This document shows, piece by piece, positions 43,254 through 55,771 of a stretch of DNA of 64,000 nucleotides; within the stretch, counting starts at the first letter, position 1, and each line of letters starts with the position of its first letter. A model generated the notes under the pieces. It saw only the letters and a list, made by a program, of their open reading frames with translations. It had not been told where the DNA came from and did not search any database. Both the position numbers and the translations under genes were made by a program. Source of the DNA: Gordius sp. MW1 (Eukaryota; Nematomorpha; Gordioida; Gordea; Gordiidae); NCBI GenBank assembly GCA_964036665.1, contig OZ038527.1, positions 17,630,221 to 17,694,220 on the forward strand, in the 5' to 3' direction.

Positions 43254-45939
43254 ACGATCCTTTAGTCTAAGAATCACAATAGATTTTGAATGAGGCAATA
43301 CACTTTATATATTATCTATCTTATATAAACATTGTTAAATTTATATATATCATAGTATATGTTATATCCATCAAAAAGTATATCTATCGGACATGTCAAT
43401 TATATGTTTATGTATTCTAAAAGATAGGAGTCGATATGGAATAAAGTTAATTATAAATCTTAATATACGTGTGTAAAGTTAATTAAATGCCACCATATCG
43501 TCTCAATCTAGCTTTTAAATGTTTCCATGAAATAACTAATTAATTCTCTTTCATAGATTTAATATTTAAAGAAACTTAAAGTGTGTCGGCGATTAAAATT
43601 TTAACTTATAATCAATTTTTTACGTCTCCAAATATTTCAGGCATCTCACAAATACGAGGTAATGGCCATAAAATTTTTGATAGCGTTTAGAAAAACTAAA
43701 AATTATTTTTACAAATTTTTTGTTGGAACATATTTTCAATGTCTATTTTTACTATAAGGAAAAATGGGAGGGGAAATTTAATAGTTTTCTCACAAATTAA
43801 ATCTAAAAAAATCGTAAAAAATTTAAAAATGTCAGGGACTAGTCATCACCTTATATGGGGGATTCAATAATTTCCCTTAAGTTTTGACTTCTTATTAGTG
43901 TATGCCAACTCAAATCCTTAAAAGATAGTTTTAATATAAAATACATAGAGAATGAAATGCAAGATGTTTATATTTTTACTAATACAAATTAAAAAGGGTC
44001 AAGATGACAATCTAACTTATGTACCTAAAAAAGACAGATTCTGCAATAGAATAACTCTTTAAATAGTTTAGTATTGAATTCAATTATCATAGTCTATTTC
44101 TTTTCCAAATTACCATAACATAAATTATTAAACATATTTTTTGTTTTTTGAAACTTGACATTCATCTTTATAAAGTAAGATACAGGAAAAATGGCTAATA
44201 CTAGCCCCTCTCCGACCCCTGATTTTTAAACATTTATTAGTTTAGCGTTATTTGCAAATAGAAATTCATTTATTAGACGCTATAAAAAATATCCCTTTAC
44301 AAGATGAAACTTAAATTAGTCAAAATATAAAATTATAAGTTTATGTGCAAAATACAAAATTTTGTCAAGGCTACTAATACCCCCAAAAATCGTTTTCCTC
44401 TTTTTTTATCAAGGAAATTTCTTCTATGTGTAGTCAAATCAAAATAGAACCTACGGTTATTGTCCTAGGCAATTCATACATACTGTATAAGTGGTAATCT
44501 AAATTACACACAGTATAAACACAAAGCATAGGTCAAAGATTTTCTCGACAAATCAATTTTGATTAAAGTTATACAAATTAATATAGTATCAGATATAAAT
44601 ACCTTTCATTACTTATGTTTATGTATTGTTTATCGCCATTTATAGAGATAGTTTCCCTAAAAGCCATTCTTATATAGTAATGACGAAAAATAGTACAATT
44701 ATATAAGCTCAGGCGCGTGGCCAAGCCCCTCGACCAAGATTTTAAATTTTTTTGATTAATAATTAGATTAAATGGGTCAAAATATTATCGTTTAGTTGCA
44801 TAAAAGATTTTGAGACACTTATAAAAGCCTAAAAACATAATATATACATTCAATTTTTCGAATTTAATCTGAGTGAGGCCAGTGGGCCTGACTTTTTGGT
44901 TGTTGAATTTTTGTTTTTAATTACAAATAAAATGCTAAAAAAATTTTGGCAGCTTTCCCTCCCCTTGAGAAATTTCTGGCTATGCGCCTGGGTAAGCTAA
45001 ATGGTTAAAAATCCCTCTATAAAATGTTTTAATTTTGTTTATTAATTTATATTTTTTAATTTCTGGAATTTGTTTTGATCATTTTTTCCAATTTATCTTA
45101 TTAATAGACATGCCTACCTTTGATTACTTATTCTTCCTCGTAATTAGAGGCCTACTAAATCGATTTTGCGGGGCCCTGCCCGAGCCTGGAATTTTAAATT
45201 AAGAAACGTCAGCTTAAATTGAGGTTTAATGTTTTTTACTTTATGAAACGGCGTATATTATTTTTTAACGATGTGTTGAGGATTGGCTACTTTTACTTGC
45301 GTTTCATACTTCATTAAACCTGGCTACGCCCATGGCCTTATCCAATGGCGTAGCTCAAGGGGTAGCTGGAAATCTCGCCCCCTTAGCAAAAATTTACAAA
45401 TTTTTATATGATTGATAAATCAATTAATTATAGCATAAAAGATTAAGACTTATAAATAATTTGAAAATTTATTTTCAATTTTTTTTTAAATTAAATAATT
45501 GGTAAAAAAAGCTTTTACTCATTAATTTCCTTTTTCCGAATTCACTCGTTCATTTGCCAAAGAATCTGATTGAGCATCTTCCCCACAAGATTATCTGGCC
45601 CTCCCACATCTAGTAAGTAGCAATTTTATAATTTATAGGCGTGGTTCTTTTCGGGAATTTGAATCTTTGACATTCCTTTTATATCTTAAACAACTTTTCA
45701 GCTATAAATGCTTACAATGCATTCATTTGCAGAAAAAGGATCTTGAAATTCGAGATGTGATTCGACTAGCAGATATCATTGCAACTCAGATAAAATGTAA
45801 GAAACAGTGTTGACGAACAACTTAAAGCTAATTTATATGATTTAAATATTAAATCTGAACATCGATTTGCCAATTGGCAAAGATTTCGTACTAATAGCTA
45901 ATACATGAATAGAATTGTATACATAAATATTTATATTTT
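43254..45939. other. Intergenic region between Vsx and the gypsy relic
   Basis: AATAAA at 43440-43445 could end the Vsx transcript. 43730-44420 is an inverted copy of material at about 51830-52650. 44710-44990 is a CAGGCGCGTAGCC-type element with decayed TSD TATAAGCT / GGTAAGCT. A lone CCTGGCTACGCCCATG lies at about 45319-45334. 45344-45600 starts like another CAGGCGCGTAGCC element. No gene is supported. Confidence 0.55.
44710..44990. mobile_element. CAGGCGCGTAGCC-type element
   Basis: CAGGCGCGTGGCCAAGCCCC to CTGGCTATGCGCCTG, flanked by TATAAGCT / GGTAAGCT (6 of 8). The interior ATTAGATTAAATGGGT...AATATTAT is shared with the 40270 and 46746 copies. Confidence 0.8.
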
Positions 45940-46330
45940 TTTACGGTACGTTCGTTTCGCAAAAGTAGCTAACGCACTTTCAAGGATACCTTTACCCCTA
46001 ACAGAATATATTGACAGCAGTGATGATTTATTAATGCATAGGATCATAAAAATTTCCTTAATGATCACTGGCGTAGCCAGGGGTGGCAGGGGCAACTGCC
46101 CCCCCCTCTAAATGGGAAAAAAAATTTCAATGCACAAAAATTAAAAAAAATTTATGTTTTGTTCCTCCGTAATTGAACTTTAAAACGTTTCGCCCCCCCC
46201 CCCTAAGCCAAAACTTGGCTACGCCCATGTTAATGATATATCACTGTCTAGAAAGATTATTGGTAAGGACTTAGGACTGCGCAAAATAAAGAATTTATAA
46301 ACAAAGGTTGGTCTTCACGCAAAGAGGTAT
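45940..46330 (+). pseudogene. Ty3/gypsy polyprotein fragment split by a MITE
   Basis: 45949-46057 reads RFAKVANALSRIPLPL and continues for about 20 residues, the stretch that joins RNase H to integrase in Ty3/gypsy polyproteins (AxALSRxPLP). The MITE at 46066-46229 interrupts it. After the MITE a matching fragment, about GLRKIKNL and KQRLVFTQRG in shifted frames, continues to 46330. No LTR or other domain is seen; a short dead fragment. Confidence 0.6.
46066..46229. mobile_element. AAACGTTTAAAAGTT-subfamily MITE inserted in the gypsy relic, perfect TSD
   Basis: CACTGGCGTAGCCAGG (mutated start) to TTGGCTACGCCCATG, flanked by TTAATGAT (46058-46065, 46230-46237). Confidence 0.9.
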
Positions 46331-46457
46331 TCCATAATAATTGGGGGTCTTCTGTGAAAACAATTTATTATTTATGAAAGGGCGGATTGTTATACCGCAA
46401 TGTCATATAGTCACTATTTTTTATAATTATATTTTATAGATATAATTCATATCTTTT

Positions 46458-47170
46458 TTTAGGTCAGATTTGTAAAAAATTCTGTCCGAACCAGGCCCGG
46501 TCTGATTTTTTTTATCTTAATTGCCCGCCTAAGCCTGCTTAACCCCTTATAAGAATCCGCTCGGCCATGTCTGCAATACTAAATTGCCCGAACTACAATT
46601 ATCGTTTTTTTAGAGAAACACGATTACTAAATATTACCATCAAATAAGAATGTGACAAATTCGATACAAAAACAATATAATAAATATAATGGACCAAAAA
46701 TATTTTTTATTAAGCCTGAATTGCTAAAATAATGTTAGTGTGCCTCAGTGGCGTAAATAAGGGGGGGGGGGGGGGTGAGAATACGGGAAACCCCCCTTTA
46801 AGTTTTTTGATTAATAACTAAATTAAATGGATTAAATATTATAGTTTAATTACATCAAAGACTTTAAGACACTTTGAAAAATAATGTATACATCTAATTT
46901 TTTTGATTTAATTTTTTACAAAAAGCGGTGTAAAAATATTTTTTTTGCCATTCCCCCCCCCCCCTCTCTCGTGAAAATCTTGGCTATGCGCCTCACGTGC
47001 TTGCCCAGGTTACCGGAAAATCAATTTTTTGACAATGACTGTGCTCGGTCCATAGGTCTAACCGGATGGACTTGTCTCATCTGTTATCTTTATTATATTA
47101 TGAATATAATTTATAAAAAAATGTGAAAATTTTCCATCCTCCTTGAGAAAATCCTGGCTGCGCGCTTGGC
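46458..47170. mobile_element. Compound region: relic of the CCCGGCCC hAT family and a CAGGCGCGTAGCC element
   Basis: 46458-46500 (AGGTCAGATTTGTAAAAAAT ... GAACCAGGCCCGG) matches the right end of the intron-10 SF3A1 element. 46746-46993 starts CAGTGGCGTAAATAAGG with a run of about 14 G and ends CTTGGCTATGCGCCT. A second CTGGCTGCGCGCTTGG end lies at 47148-47163. GTGCTCGGTCCATAGGTCTA near 47040 may be the other side of the first relic. The order of events is not clear. Confidence 0.5.
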
Positions 47171-47245
47171 CTTATCTAAAAATAGATCGTAGGCAAATGT
47201 TTTGACGAGATATAGCGTGACATTAGCAGCTGATATTCTAAATTG

Positions 47246-50200
47246 ATGGAAGTTTGCTCTTCAGTAGATTGTGATAAAACAGCAAATTTTACTTGCCCTA
47301 CATGTACCAAGCTTGGAGTAACGTCAGGGCTTCATTTTTGTTCAAAAGTATAATTTTTTCTATTCAAATTCTATTCAGAAATAAAATCATTTTTTGATGG
47401 CTAAGCAACTATGTTTGTTTAAATTAAATAAAGCTTTTAATTATGTCTTTATACTTTGTAAATTACTTTTGTGAGTAAGTTTTTATTATAAGGTTTATTT
47501 CTCTATTTATAGTAGAAACTTATGAAAAATTACTATATTATAATTTTTAGTTAAAATTAAAAAAATTATTGACAATAGCATAACAAATTGTAAATAATTG
47601 TTATGTATATCATAAATTATAGGATTGTTTTCAGAAATCTTGGAATTCTCACAAAGCATCACACAAGCAGGCAAGTAGGTATCATGATAAATTATGTATT
47701 CTAGTCCTTTAACAGGGTCAATAGAGAAACTAAAGGATGAGATAAATAGTGGTTACAAATTTACTGGGTCATTAAAACCATTTCCATTAGTAAGTTTTGA
47801 ATAATGTATACATTTAAATTTAATTCAGACAGCAAAACGAGATGTTCCAGATTTTATAATAAAACCTGACTATGCTGACCATCCAAGAGGTGAATTTATA
47901 AATTTAAACGATGTTGAATTTTGTCATAGGGTATTCTGAGAGTGAAAAAATTTCTAAAAACCAGGGTTATATCCAAGTATTAAATAAGGAAGAACAAGAA
48001 AGTTTGAGAAAAGCATGCCAAGTAAAGATAAGCATTATTCCTCTAATTGAAAATATATGCACAAATATCCTATTTAATTTTTGCTTTAATTCTCATTAGC
48101 TGGGAAGGGAAGTGATGGACATAGCTGCAAAATCAATAAAAGTTGGTATAACCACTGATGAAATTGACAGAATTGTTCATGAAGTACTTTATACTTTAGA
48201 TATCTTCCCTTAACAATTCTACTATCTAATAATATTATTTAATTTTAGGCTTGCATAGAACGAAATTGCTACCCATCTCCCCTAAACTATTTTCAATTTC
48301 CCAAATCAGTTTGCACGTAAGATATTTTACAAACATTTTTTGATAACCATTAATGTAATGAGTTTTATTTAGTCTTTATATTATGATTAAATAAATAAAT
48401 GTTAGATTGAATCATTAAATGAGCATAATTAAAGAATTGTACCAATATTAATTGTATTATATGTTTTCTTTTCAATATTACATTATTAGCTCAGTAAATG
48501 AAGTAATATGTCATGGCATACCTGACACAAGGCCATTAGAAGATGGAGATTTAGTAAATGGTAATTATTTTATTATTATGTTTCTAAGAATGACATGATG
48601 ATTTATGTTATTTTTAATTAATCCTTTTGGTATATGTATGTATCCTTCTTGCAATATTTTAACCTAAGCAACTTTATTCAAATTTTCCATTACAGAATTA
48701 CAGCTTTATATGAATTAAGTTATAATTGTCAAACGTGTTCTGCAAAGTTTGGTAATGAAATAGGAAGTGGCATAAATTTTATTATATATATAATATAAAT
48801 TTTGATACCATCATGTATTGTATTTTTTAAGTTGATATCACGGTGTACCATGGGGGCTACCATGGCGACTTGAATGAAACCTTCTTTGTTGGCAATGTTG
48901 ACGCTGATTCTAAAAAATTAGTGAGTATAACACATGAATGCCTGATGAAAGCCATTGATTTAGGTGATTCTTTATAAAATTATTAAAAATTAGTTTAGTA
49001 TTGTGTTAAAACTTGGGTTAGTTTATGTTTTTAAGATTGGATTCAGTTTAAATTGAGTTTAATTTCTCAGTTAAGGAAAGGAGTCCAATAGAATTTTTCA
49101 CAATATATTGGTTTGAAAGTCAAAGTAAATTTAAGATTTGTTTATTAATGTAAAATTGTGTATAACGATAGATGCAAACAAAGTTTCATCCATATTAGAG
49201 TCTTACTTATGAATGGGACTATACTAGAAAATATTTAAAACATTTAAATTTCAAGAATACATATTAAGTATTTGAAACTAAAGTGTGCAATTAATTTTTA
49301 TAATCGACCAGTTGATTGTTTTGAGGCTAAAGTTTCGAGCCTATCTTAAAGATGACAAGAATTTTTGGTCTTTATAGATTAATCGGCTCTGATTTTTAGG
49401 GATCATGTAACTATAATCAATAATTTCACTCCAGCAAATTAATTCAATTTTTCATGGTGTATTGTTTTTTGAAATTTTTTTATTTGGATGCCATAGTTAA
49501 ACCCGGTGTCAAGTATAGAGATATAGGGAACGTTATACAAAAACATGCCCAGGCTCATGGATTTTCGGTGGTGAGAAGTTTTTGCGGACACGGCATACAC
49601 AAGTAAAAGCATTTCGGAGTTTGCCTTAGGGCTTGTCTTCATATCGGATTCAGATTCAAATGGCGCGAATTTATCTTTATCAATTATCCGATTCAATTTC
49701 ATGTGTCAAACTCGGTTGTAATTATTGTTTTTTGATAGTTAAAAACGTTTTTTTGTTTATTTCACCTCTTGAGATTAATCGCTGTTATATTATGCGTCTG
49801 AAATGTAAATCTGCTGTGAATTCGAAGTTAAGACACGGCTATGTTATAACCCGTACAACGCTTTTTGCTGCGCAGCAAAATCCGATATTAAGACAAGCCC
49901 TTACAGACAGCGACCAAAATTATTTAGACTATTGTTTATTTTAAAATCTTAACACCACGCTTATGATTCGTTTAAATTTTGTCAGAAGTTGAGACAATGA
50001 ATTTTTCTTTTTACTACCCAGTTGGCAAAAAAATAATTTTCCTAATTCGGATTAACACCAAAATTTGTGACTTATGTGAATTTCAGAAACCATGGTTCAA
50101 ACGGTGAATTTTTTAGTTGTACTTTAACGACTTTGAAGCTTACGATTGGTGTACATATAGGCAAAGTATATAATTTTGTCTGAGGCATTGATCCTTCGTT

Positions 50201-53200
50201 AAATTATGGAGGGCTGAATTCAAGACGCCTTTGATAATTTTGGTTTTTGCAATTAATATTTGCTTGGGGTGGTTGTATAAAAGCTAACATGGATTAAAAT
50301 CGTATTATTGGAAATATTGTCAGAGCTCAGCGGAATTGTTTTTAATTTTAAAAATGGGGATTTTGAAGGACTCAATTGAATTGATTGGGAAGGGAAGTAT
50401 TGATACACCATGTAACAAGATCATTAATCCTAATTTATTTAATAATATGTACTTAAGATTTTGCGAAAATTTAACTTATCTGATTTTATTCTTGTTTATA
50501 AAATTTATAAGGTTATATCGAAGAAATGTCTATGCTATTAGATTTGATACTAAAAGCAAATAATATGAAATAAATTGTCTGGGAACCTTTATATAACTAT
50601 TCCCTTAAATAATTAAAATAATTTTATATCTAGAGCAGATTTGAAATATTATAGACTTAAGTAAAATTTAAATAAGGTATTGAACAAACCATGGGCATAG
50701 TCAGGATTGGAATTAGAGGGGGGCAATGATTATTTAGGGAGGAGCAATATGAAAATTTATTGAAACTTTAGCCATAATTATAGACTTTTTAGAGTTAGAG
50801 GGGGAAGCTGCCCCTCCCTACAACCCCTGGCTACGCCCATAGACCAAACATTAGCTTTATTTTAGAGCACTTGACGAAATAACTTTTTTAATTAGCTCCA
50901 TAATGATTCGTTAATGTTAATTTTTATAAATAAAAAATCTATTAAAAATTATTAATTCATTGTGATTGCCCTGATTAAGAGGGTTAAATGTTTAAAGATT
51001 TCTGAATAAAAGGCCTTTTTTCTATCAATAAATAAAAATAATCAGCACTTTAACCTTAAAACGATATCGCCACCTTTTCATGGAATCGGAAAAAAGATGA
51101 ATGATTAACAATTGCTTCAATGTATTGAATATGATATATAATACTTAGTTTAGACTTTTTCAAACTGATTTGTGCGATTCATATGCAATCTATTTATTTT
51201 ATTAAGATTTAGACAATAAGAATAATTTCAAATTAGTTTAGGCACTGCAGCATTGACTCTGCAAGTAACTTAGAAATATGAATATTTATAATGCCCACCT
51301 CAAATTAAAAATACCTTTTTCAAAGTGAATTGAATAATACGTTTATTAGTGTATTTTACAACTATTTTTAAATAAGTGTCTTTTACATTAATTAAAGCTT
51401 TATAAGGATTTTATCTATTTTATACATGTTGCCTTACAGCAAATTTTAATTTGCAGGGTCTTTCATACCCTGCCTAACGTTCCTCATTACGCAAGTAAGT
51501 CATTGAATGTTGATTTTTTATGAATGCTAATTTTTAATAATGGTGCCTTCTTTAAATAATAACCTATTTTATGGGCGTAGATTGGAACTTTGGTCATTTG
51601 AGGGGGGAGGGAAAAAAATTCTGGATTAGAGGGGGCAGCTGCCCCTAACTGCCTCCACCCTGGTTACTCCTATGACCTTCTTGGTATTGTGAGATACTTT
51701 TGAGAGTTACCTAATCGAGTAGGGGAGACTAGGCTAGTAATTTTTAAAAATAATGGTGTGTTTTGTTCTAAGGTATAAGAAAAAAGATATTCGTTGGAAA
51801 TAATAGAAATTAAAAATTTTAAAGAGGAAAAACGTTTTTTGGGGGGCTATTAATAGCCCTGACAATTGAAATTTACACACAAAATTTTTCGTGTATATCT
51901 TAGACTAATTTTGTGTATTAATTTTTAAAGGGGTATATTTCTATAAAAACCATGTAACAGGCGCGTAGCCAGGATTTTCTTAAGGGGGAAGAAAAATGCA
52001 AAAAAAATTTCGACACTTTTATTTTTAATGTAACAAAAGTAAACTTCGCGTACATTATATGCGAAACTTCAAGGCGCTATATAACTAGCTTTGGGAAAAT
52101 CTCTTATCTTCATTAATCAGAGCATTTACTATCGATTTTATACCTTAAAAAAGGACATGGCCTTTAAAATTTTTTTTTTAATTTTGGTCAAGGGGGTAGA
52201 AAATTCCCGCTTTTTGCCCCCTTGGCTACGCGCCTGCTATGTAATGATTAAATTTTTATTTGTAATATCACATGTTAAATTAATAATTGTTTAATAAAAT
52301 AGGGGTCGCGGCTAGTCGGAGATGGGCTAGTGCTAGTTATTTTTTATTGTATCTAACCTCATAAAGAGAAATGACAAGATTTGAAAAACAAAAATTGTAT
52401 TTAATAACTTAAATTCGTTTAAATTGGAATATAGATAGACAATCAATATACCTTAATTACAAATAAAAGAGTTTTTTCATTGCAGAATCTGTCTTTTATG
52501 GGTGTATAAGTCAGGTTGTCATTTTGACTCTTTTTTATGTAAAATATAACCAAATTATTTTAGCATTCTTTATGTTTTTTATCTTAAAACAAGCTTTTGA
52601 TGGATTTGAGTTGGCATACACAAATAAGAAGTGAAAACGTAAGGATCAGTGTACAGAAGGGGGGGGGGGGGGCGGAAAATTCTTCCCTTGGCAAAAATCA
52701 GTGATTTTTTGTTTATAAAAAAATTTAAAAGTTTTTATTTTATAGCTGTGTAACTGACCAAAATGACACTCATAAATAAATACAGATTTTTTATTTTTGA
52801 ATTAAATTTCGTCAAAAAGCCAATTAACCATTATTCTATTTTTCCACTATCAACTATTCGCTTGCATTGCATTGCAACGAATAGAAATTTGTTTGAGCAT
52901 TTTTTATTTATAATATGATCCGGACCCTCCTACATCTAGACCTAGTAATTCGTTAATCTGTTAATAAAATTATTTATAATAATTGCTTTATTTTTCTATT
53001 CAATAATATTATAAATTAATAATGCTTTTCATTTTCTACTGATATAGTTGCAGGCTTTAAATCTTTGAAATATTTTTTAGTAACTTAAACAAAACTTATT
53101 CTAAGAAGAATATCTGCAAAATTTGGCTAGTTTTTATTATGTAGTTTTTAAGTGATGGGAAAATGAAGGTAACAATTAAGATGCGCAGAATTATATAATT

Positions 53201-55625
53201 CTTTCTTATTAGTTAAATAATATATATTACTATAAAACATTTTCGGTTATTTTTATATATTTTATACGCCGCTTTTGTATTTATGTTATTGAAATAAAAA
53301 TGTTTAAAAAATTGGAAATCCTCCCCCCCCCCCTTCTTGAGTAAATCCTGGCTAGGCGCCTGGTAAGGGTTAGTTAATCAACTAAACGGGGCTTTCACTA
53401 ACCCCAAACATGTGAAAAAAATTTAAGATTTTTTAAATTTAATTTGTGAGAAAACTCTTATTGTGTTTAAAAGACCTGGCCATTCTAGTAAAAGGTCACA
53501 ATTTGGAAGATGATTACGTGGGAGTAGTTGCTTTATGCCCTTAAATATTTAAACATATTGTTATAGAATTTCTTTTTTTTAGCGGTATCAAATGGAGGCT
53601 AAGGATAAATGGCCAGGTAAATAGTCATTATTCGCTAATCAAGCTGCAGGCTAAAAGTCTAGACAAAACATGTTATAAGATTGGGTCCTACCTATGAAAA
53701 ATTACTAATAGTTTTTTTTACCTTTTGTAGTTATATAATAGGAACCTTTCATATTTTTCTTTAAAGCCAAAACAACCTTGTAATTATTGTAGGGGAAACC
53801 TAGTTATACCCCGGAGACACTTGTATCATTGTTATTATTTTTAACAATAATCATAAAACATTACATTTTTCATACGAAATGTAGAAGAGCCTAGGAATAA
53901 GGCAGACGGACCTAGTTTTTTTAGTTATTTACGAAGAGACTAGTGAAATTAATTTTTTTTCACTATATATTTTCATCTAATGCTAAATAATATAGTTGAG
54001 AGTTTAGAATTGCCAAAGAAAATTAGCCGTCCTGCAATGAATTTCGAAAGTCCGAAAAGGGTTAACTATTCAATGGGTTTTAACATAGCTTTTCACTAAA
54101 AATATTTGAAATAAAAAATTTCAATTATGTATGCAGACAACAAAACCATGGGGGTGATGCAAGCTGGTCATGCATTTACGATTGAACCTATGATAAATCA
54201 AGGTATTTTTTAGTTGTTTGTTTTATATAATTGTTCTCATGTCCCTGCCTTTTGGTTGCATGACATAGTATGATGGATTAAATTAATGTATTAAGTGGAA
54301 ACTTGCACTTTTTTGCTTTGTTACCATATGATGTTTTTTTTAGTGCAATGAGCGATGTTTTTATATAGAAATACATTTAAAGTTTTTTACCAATTACTTT
54401 TTTAGATTTTAATTTTTATTAATTTTACATATTGTCAATGCTTTTTATAACAACGAAATATTTCAGCAATTTCCATGTTTTACTTTTAAATTTTGCTGTA
54501 AACAACCTGGTGACAGATTTTACAAATAATTTTTCGAAAAACATAGTCCTTGCCCCGTAAAAAAAACACGGAAGCGAGACAAAAAATCATAACTTACTCT
54601 TTTTAAAAATTATTTTATTTTTGCTAGCAATCTTAAAAAGTTAATTTAAAAATTATTTTTTAATAAAATAAAGAACTTTTTTGTTTTGGTCCAATAATTT
54701 CATATTAATTGAATACTCTCCTCCAACTCCCTTCCTTAATATTGAATAATTTTTCTCGTTGGGCCACAATTTTTCTATGAAAGCTTGACTACAATTCGTA
54801 TTTAAATGAAGAAAATTGCTTCGCCACATCCAAAGGCTTTATAACTTTTATTATTTAGCGCCTCGTGTAATGGCTTAGGTTTGATAATAATTGAAAACGA
54901 TTAAATTAAGGTCTTAATATACCAAATAAACAATTATAAATTTATTTCAAAAATAACATAGATCAATGTGGACAACAATTGACCATATTAACTAAAAAAG
55001 TCCAAAGAAATCATTGTATTTTGAAGTGAATGATGAGTATTATGCAAAATAGTAACCAATAATATGTTTAGTATTAATAAAACCTCAGATTAAAGATGAA
55101 TTACGAAAATATGACAAACACTCAACATATAATTATCATGGTAAAACAGCTTGTAAAAATTTGACCAAAACCTAGACTTAATGTATAATTTAGACTAAAT
55201 ATAAAAACACAGATGAGTGATTTCAAAATTAGAAAAATGGTACATATTTAAATCCAATATTTGATTAATTTTAGGTTAGGTTTTTTATTGGCATTTGAGT
55301 AGTAAAAATAGCAAAATTGAGTAAAATTATACAAGATGCAATAATGTGTATATATTTAGAATATAACTTTAGTTGGAAAGGCTGTGTTAACAATTTTATT
55401 ATACTCATTTTAAAATAAAGGCTAATTAATTTTAAATACTGTTCAGGAACATGGAAAGATGTTATATGGCCTGATGAATGGACTGCAGCAACTATGGATG
55501 GTAAAAGAAGTGCCCAGTTTGAGCATACATTACTAGTTACTGAAAATGGGTGTGAAGTATTGACAGCTCGAAATGACCCTGTACATAAATCTCAGCCACA
55601 TTTTATGGATAAATATAATTCATAA
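47246..55625 (+). CDS. METAP1: Methionine aminopeptidase 1, complete, 13 exons
   Basis: Cytosolic type 1 methionine aminopeptidase, which removes the initiator Met from nascent chains at the ribosome. Exons: 47246-47347, 47623-47674, 47716-47789, 47829-47889, 47930-48021, 48100-48183, 48249-48316, 48490-48560, 48832-48963, 49497-49602, 51457-51494, 54137-54202, 55447-55625. Phases agree throughout; 374 aa (human about 386). The N-terminal C6H2 zinc finger has C4, C9, C17, C20, C32, C36, H44 and H48. The five metal ligands are all present: D203 (VDIT), D214 (HGDLNET), H277 (CGHGIH), E310 (FTIEPM) and E341 (QFEHT). [10 protein letters not shown] and PDYADHPRG are typical linker motifs. The exon 2 acceptor at 47622 was chosen over a later AG because it restores the Cys of CxxxC. 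Introns 2, 3 and 4 are 39-41 nt, while introns 10-12 exceed 1.2 kb and hold MITEs. AATAAA at 55721 and 55734. Confidence 0.97.
49629..49900. mobile_element. Harbinger-like MITE in MetAP1 intron 10
   Basis: Ends GGGCTTGTCTTCATATCGGA and, inverted, TCCGATATTAAGACAAGCCC (about 22 bp with one mismatch), flanked by TTA on both sides (49626-49628, 49901-49903). A 3-bp TWA duplication with GGGC-like ends suits PIF/Harbinger. The opposed open stretches at 49439-49702 and 49633-49944 are produced by this element, not genes. Confidence 0.8.
50690..50841. mobile_element. CATGGGCGTAGCC-type MITE in MetAP1 intron 10
   Basis: CATGGGCATAGTCAGG to CTGGCTACGCCCATA, flanked by GAACAAAC / GACCAAAC (7 of 8). 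Confidence 0.9.
51571..51674. mobile_element. Shortened CATGGGCGTAGCC-type MITE in MetAP1 intron 11
   Basis: TATGGGCGTAG followed by TTTGAGGGGGGAGGG, then GGGGCAGCTGCCCCTAACTG and CCCTGGTTACTCCTATG. About 60 bp shorter than typical; flanking octamers are only partly alike. Confidence 0.7.
51958..52236. mobile_element. CAGGCGCGTAGCC-type element in MetAP1 intron 11
   Basis: CAGGCGCGTAGCCAGGATTT to TTGGCTACGCGCCTG, flanked by CCATGTAA / CTATGTAA (7 of 8). The interior is an inverted relative of the 40270-40920 copy (AACTTCAAGGCGCTATATAA). Confidence 0.9.
52658..53362. mobile_element. CAGGCGCGTAGCC-related element in MetAP1 intron 11
   Basis: Begins with a run of about 13 G then CGGAAAATTCTTCCC, and ends CTTGAGTAAATCCTGGCTAG then GCGCCTG. 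The left terminal CAGGCGCG is lost. Interior AT-rich. Confidence 0.65.
53471..55446. other. Rest of MetAP1 introns 11 and 12
   Basis: Apart from exon 12 (54137-54202) these are AT-rich sequences with no repeat ends, RNA gene or open frame that I can support. Confidence 0.5.
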
Positions 55626-55771
55626 AGTCTACAAAAAATTTGTGTTGCTAATGTTTGCAGTGAACGAATTAATTTATTCACAAACTGCTGTTTTTTGTTA
55701 AAAATTTATTAATAACACACAATAAATCTGCTAAATAAAATTTAGAAATTTGGCAACAATATAATAACAGA
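55626..55771. promoter_or_regulatory. Shared 3' region of MetAP1 (+) and RFK (-)
   Basis: Only 146 bp separate the two stop codons. Plus-strand AATAAA signals lie at 55721 and 55734; minus-strand AATAAA signals (TTTATT on the plus strand) lie at 55705-55710 and 55673-55678. The two mRNAs probably overlap at their 3' ends. Confidence 0.65.

Larger units (their letters stand above)
51720..53470. repeat. Dispersed repeat with an inverted partner at 43730-44420, broken by two elements
   Basis: Segments such as AGAATCTGTCTTTT, CATTTTGACTCTTTTTTA and GGATTTGAGTTGGCATACAC (52485-52634) are the inverse of stretches at 43890-44060, and GGGCTATTAATAGCCCTGAC (about 51845) mirrors 44370-44390. The copy is interrupted at 51958-52236 and again from about 52658 by CAGGCGCGTAGCC elements. 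No coding region. The partner copy lacks these insertions, so they came later. Confidence 0.7.

Noticed and set aside
45732-45812. Open stretch KKDLEIRDVIRLADIIATQI behind a good AG as an exon
   Set aside because: No donor in a useful phase, no homology I recognise and no neighbouring exon; probably chance.
47623-47634. Later AG (47634) as the MetAP1 exon 2 acceptor
   Set aside because: It would delete DCFQ and with it one zinc-binding cysteine; the AG at 47622 keeps the C6H2 finger.
48921-48926. GTGAGT as a splice donor in MetAP1 exon 9
   Set aside because: Reading on gives [14 protein letters not shown], which matches the family; the true donor is at 48964.
49633-49944. Open stretches on both strands as small genes in MetAP1 intron 10
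   Set aside because: They fall within or across the Harbinger-like MITE at 49629-49900 and follow its inverted repeats.
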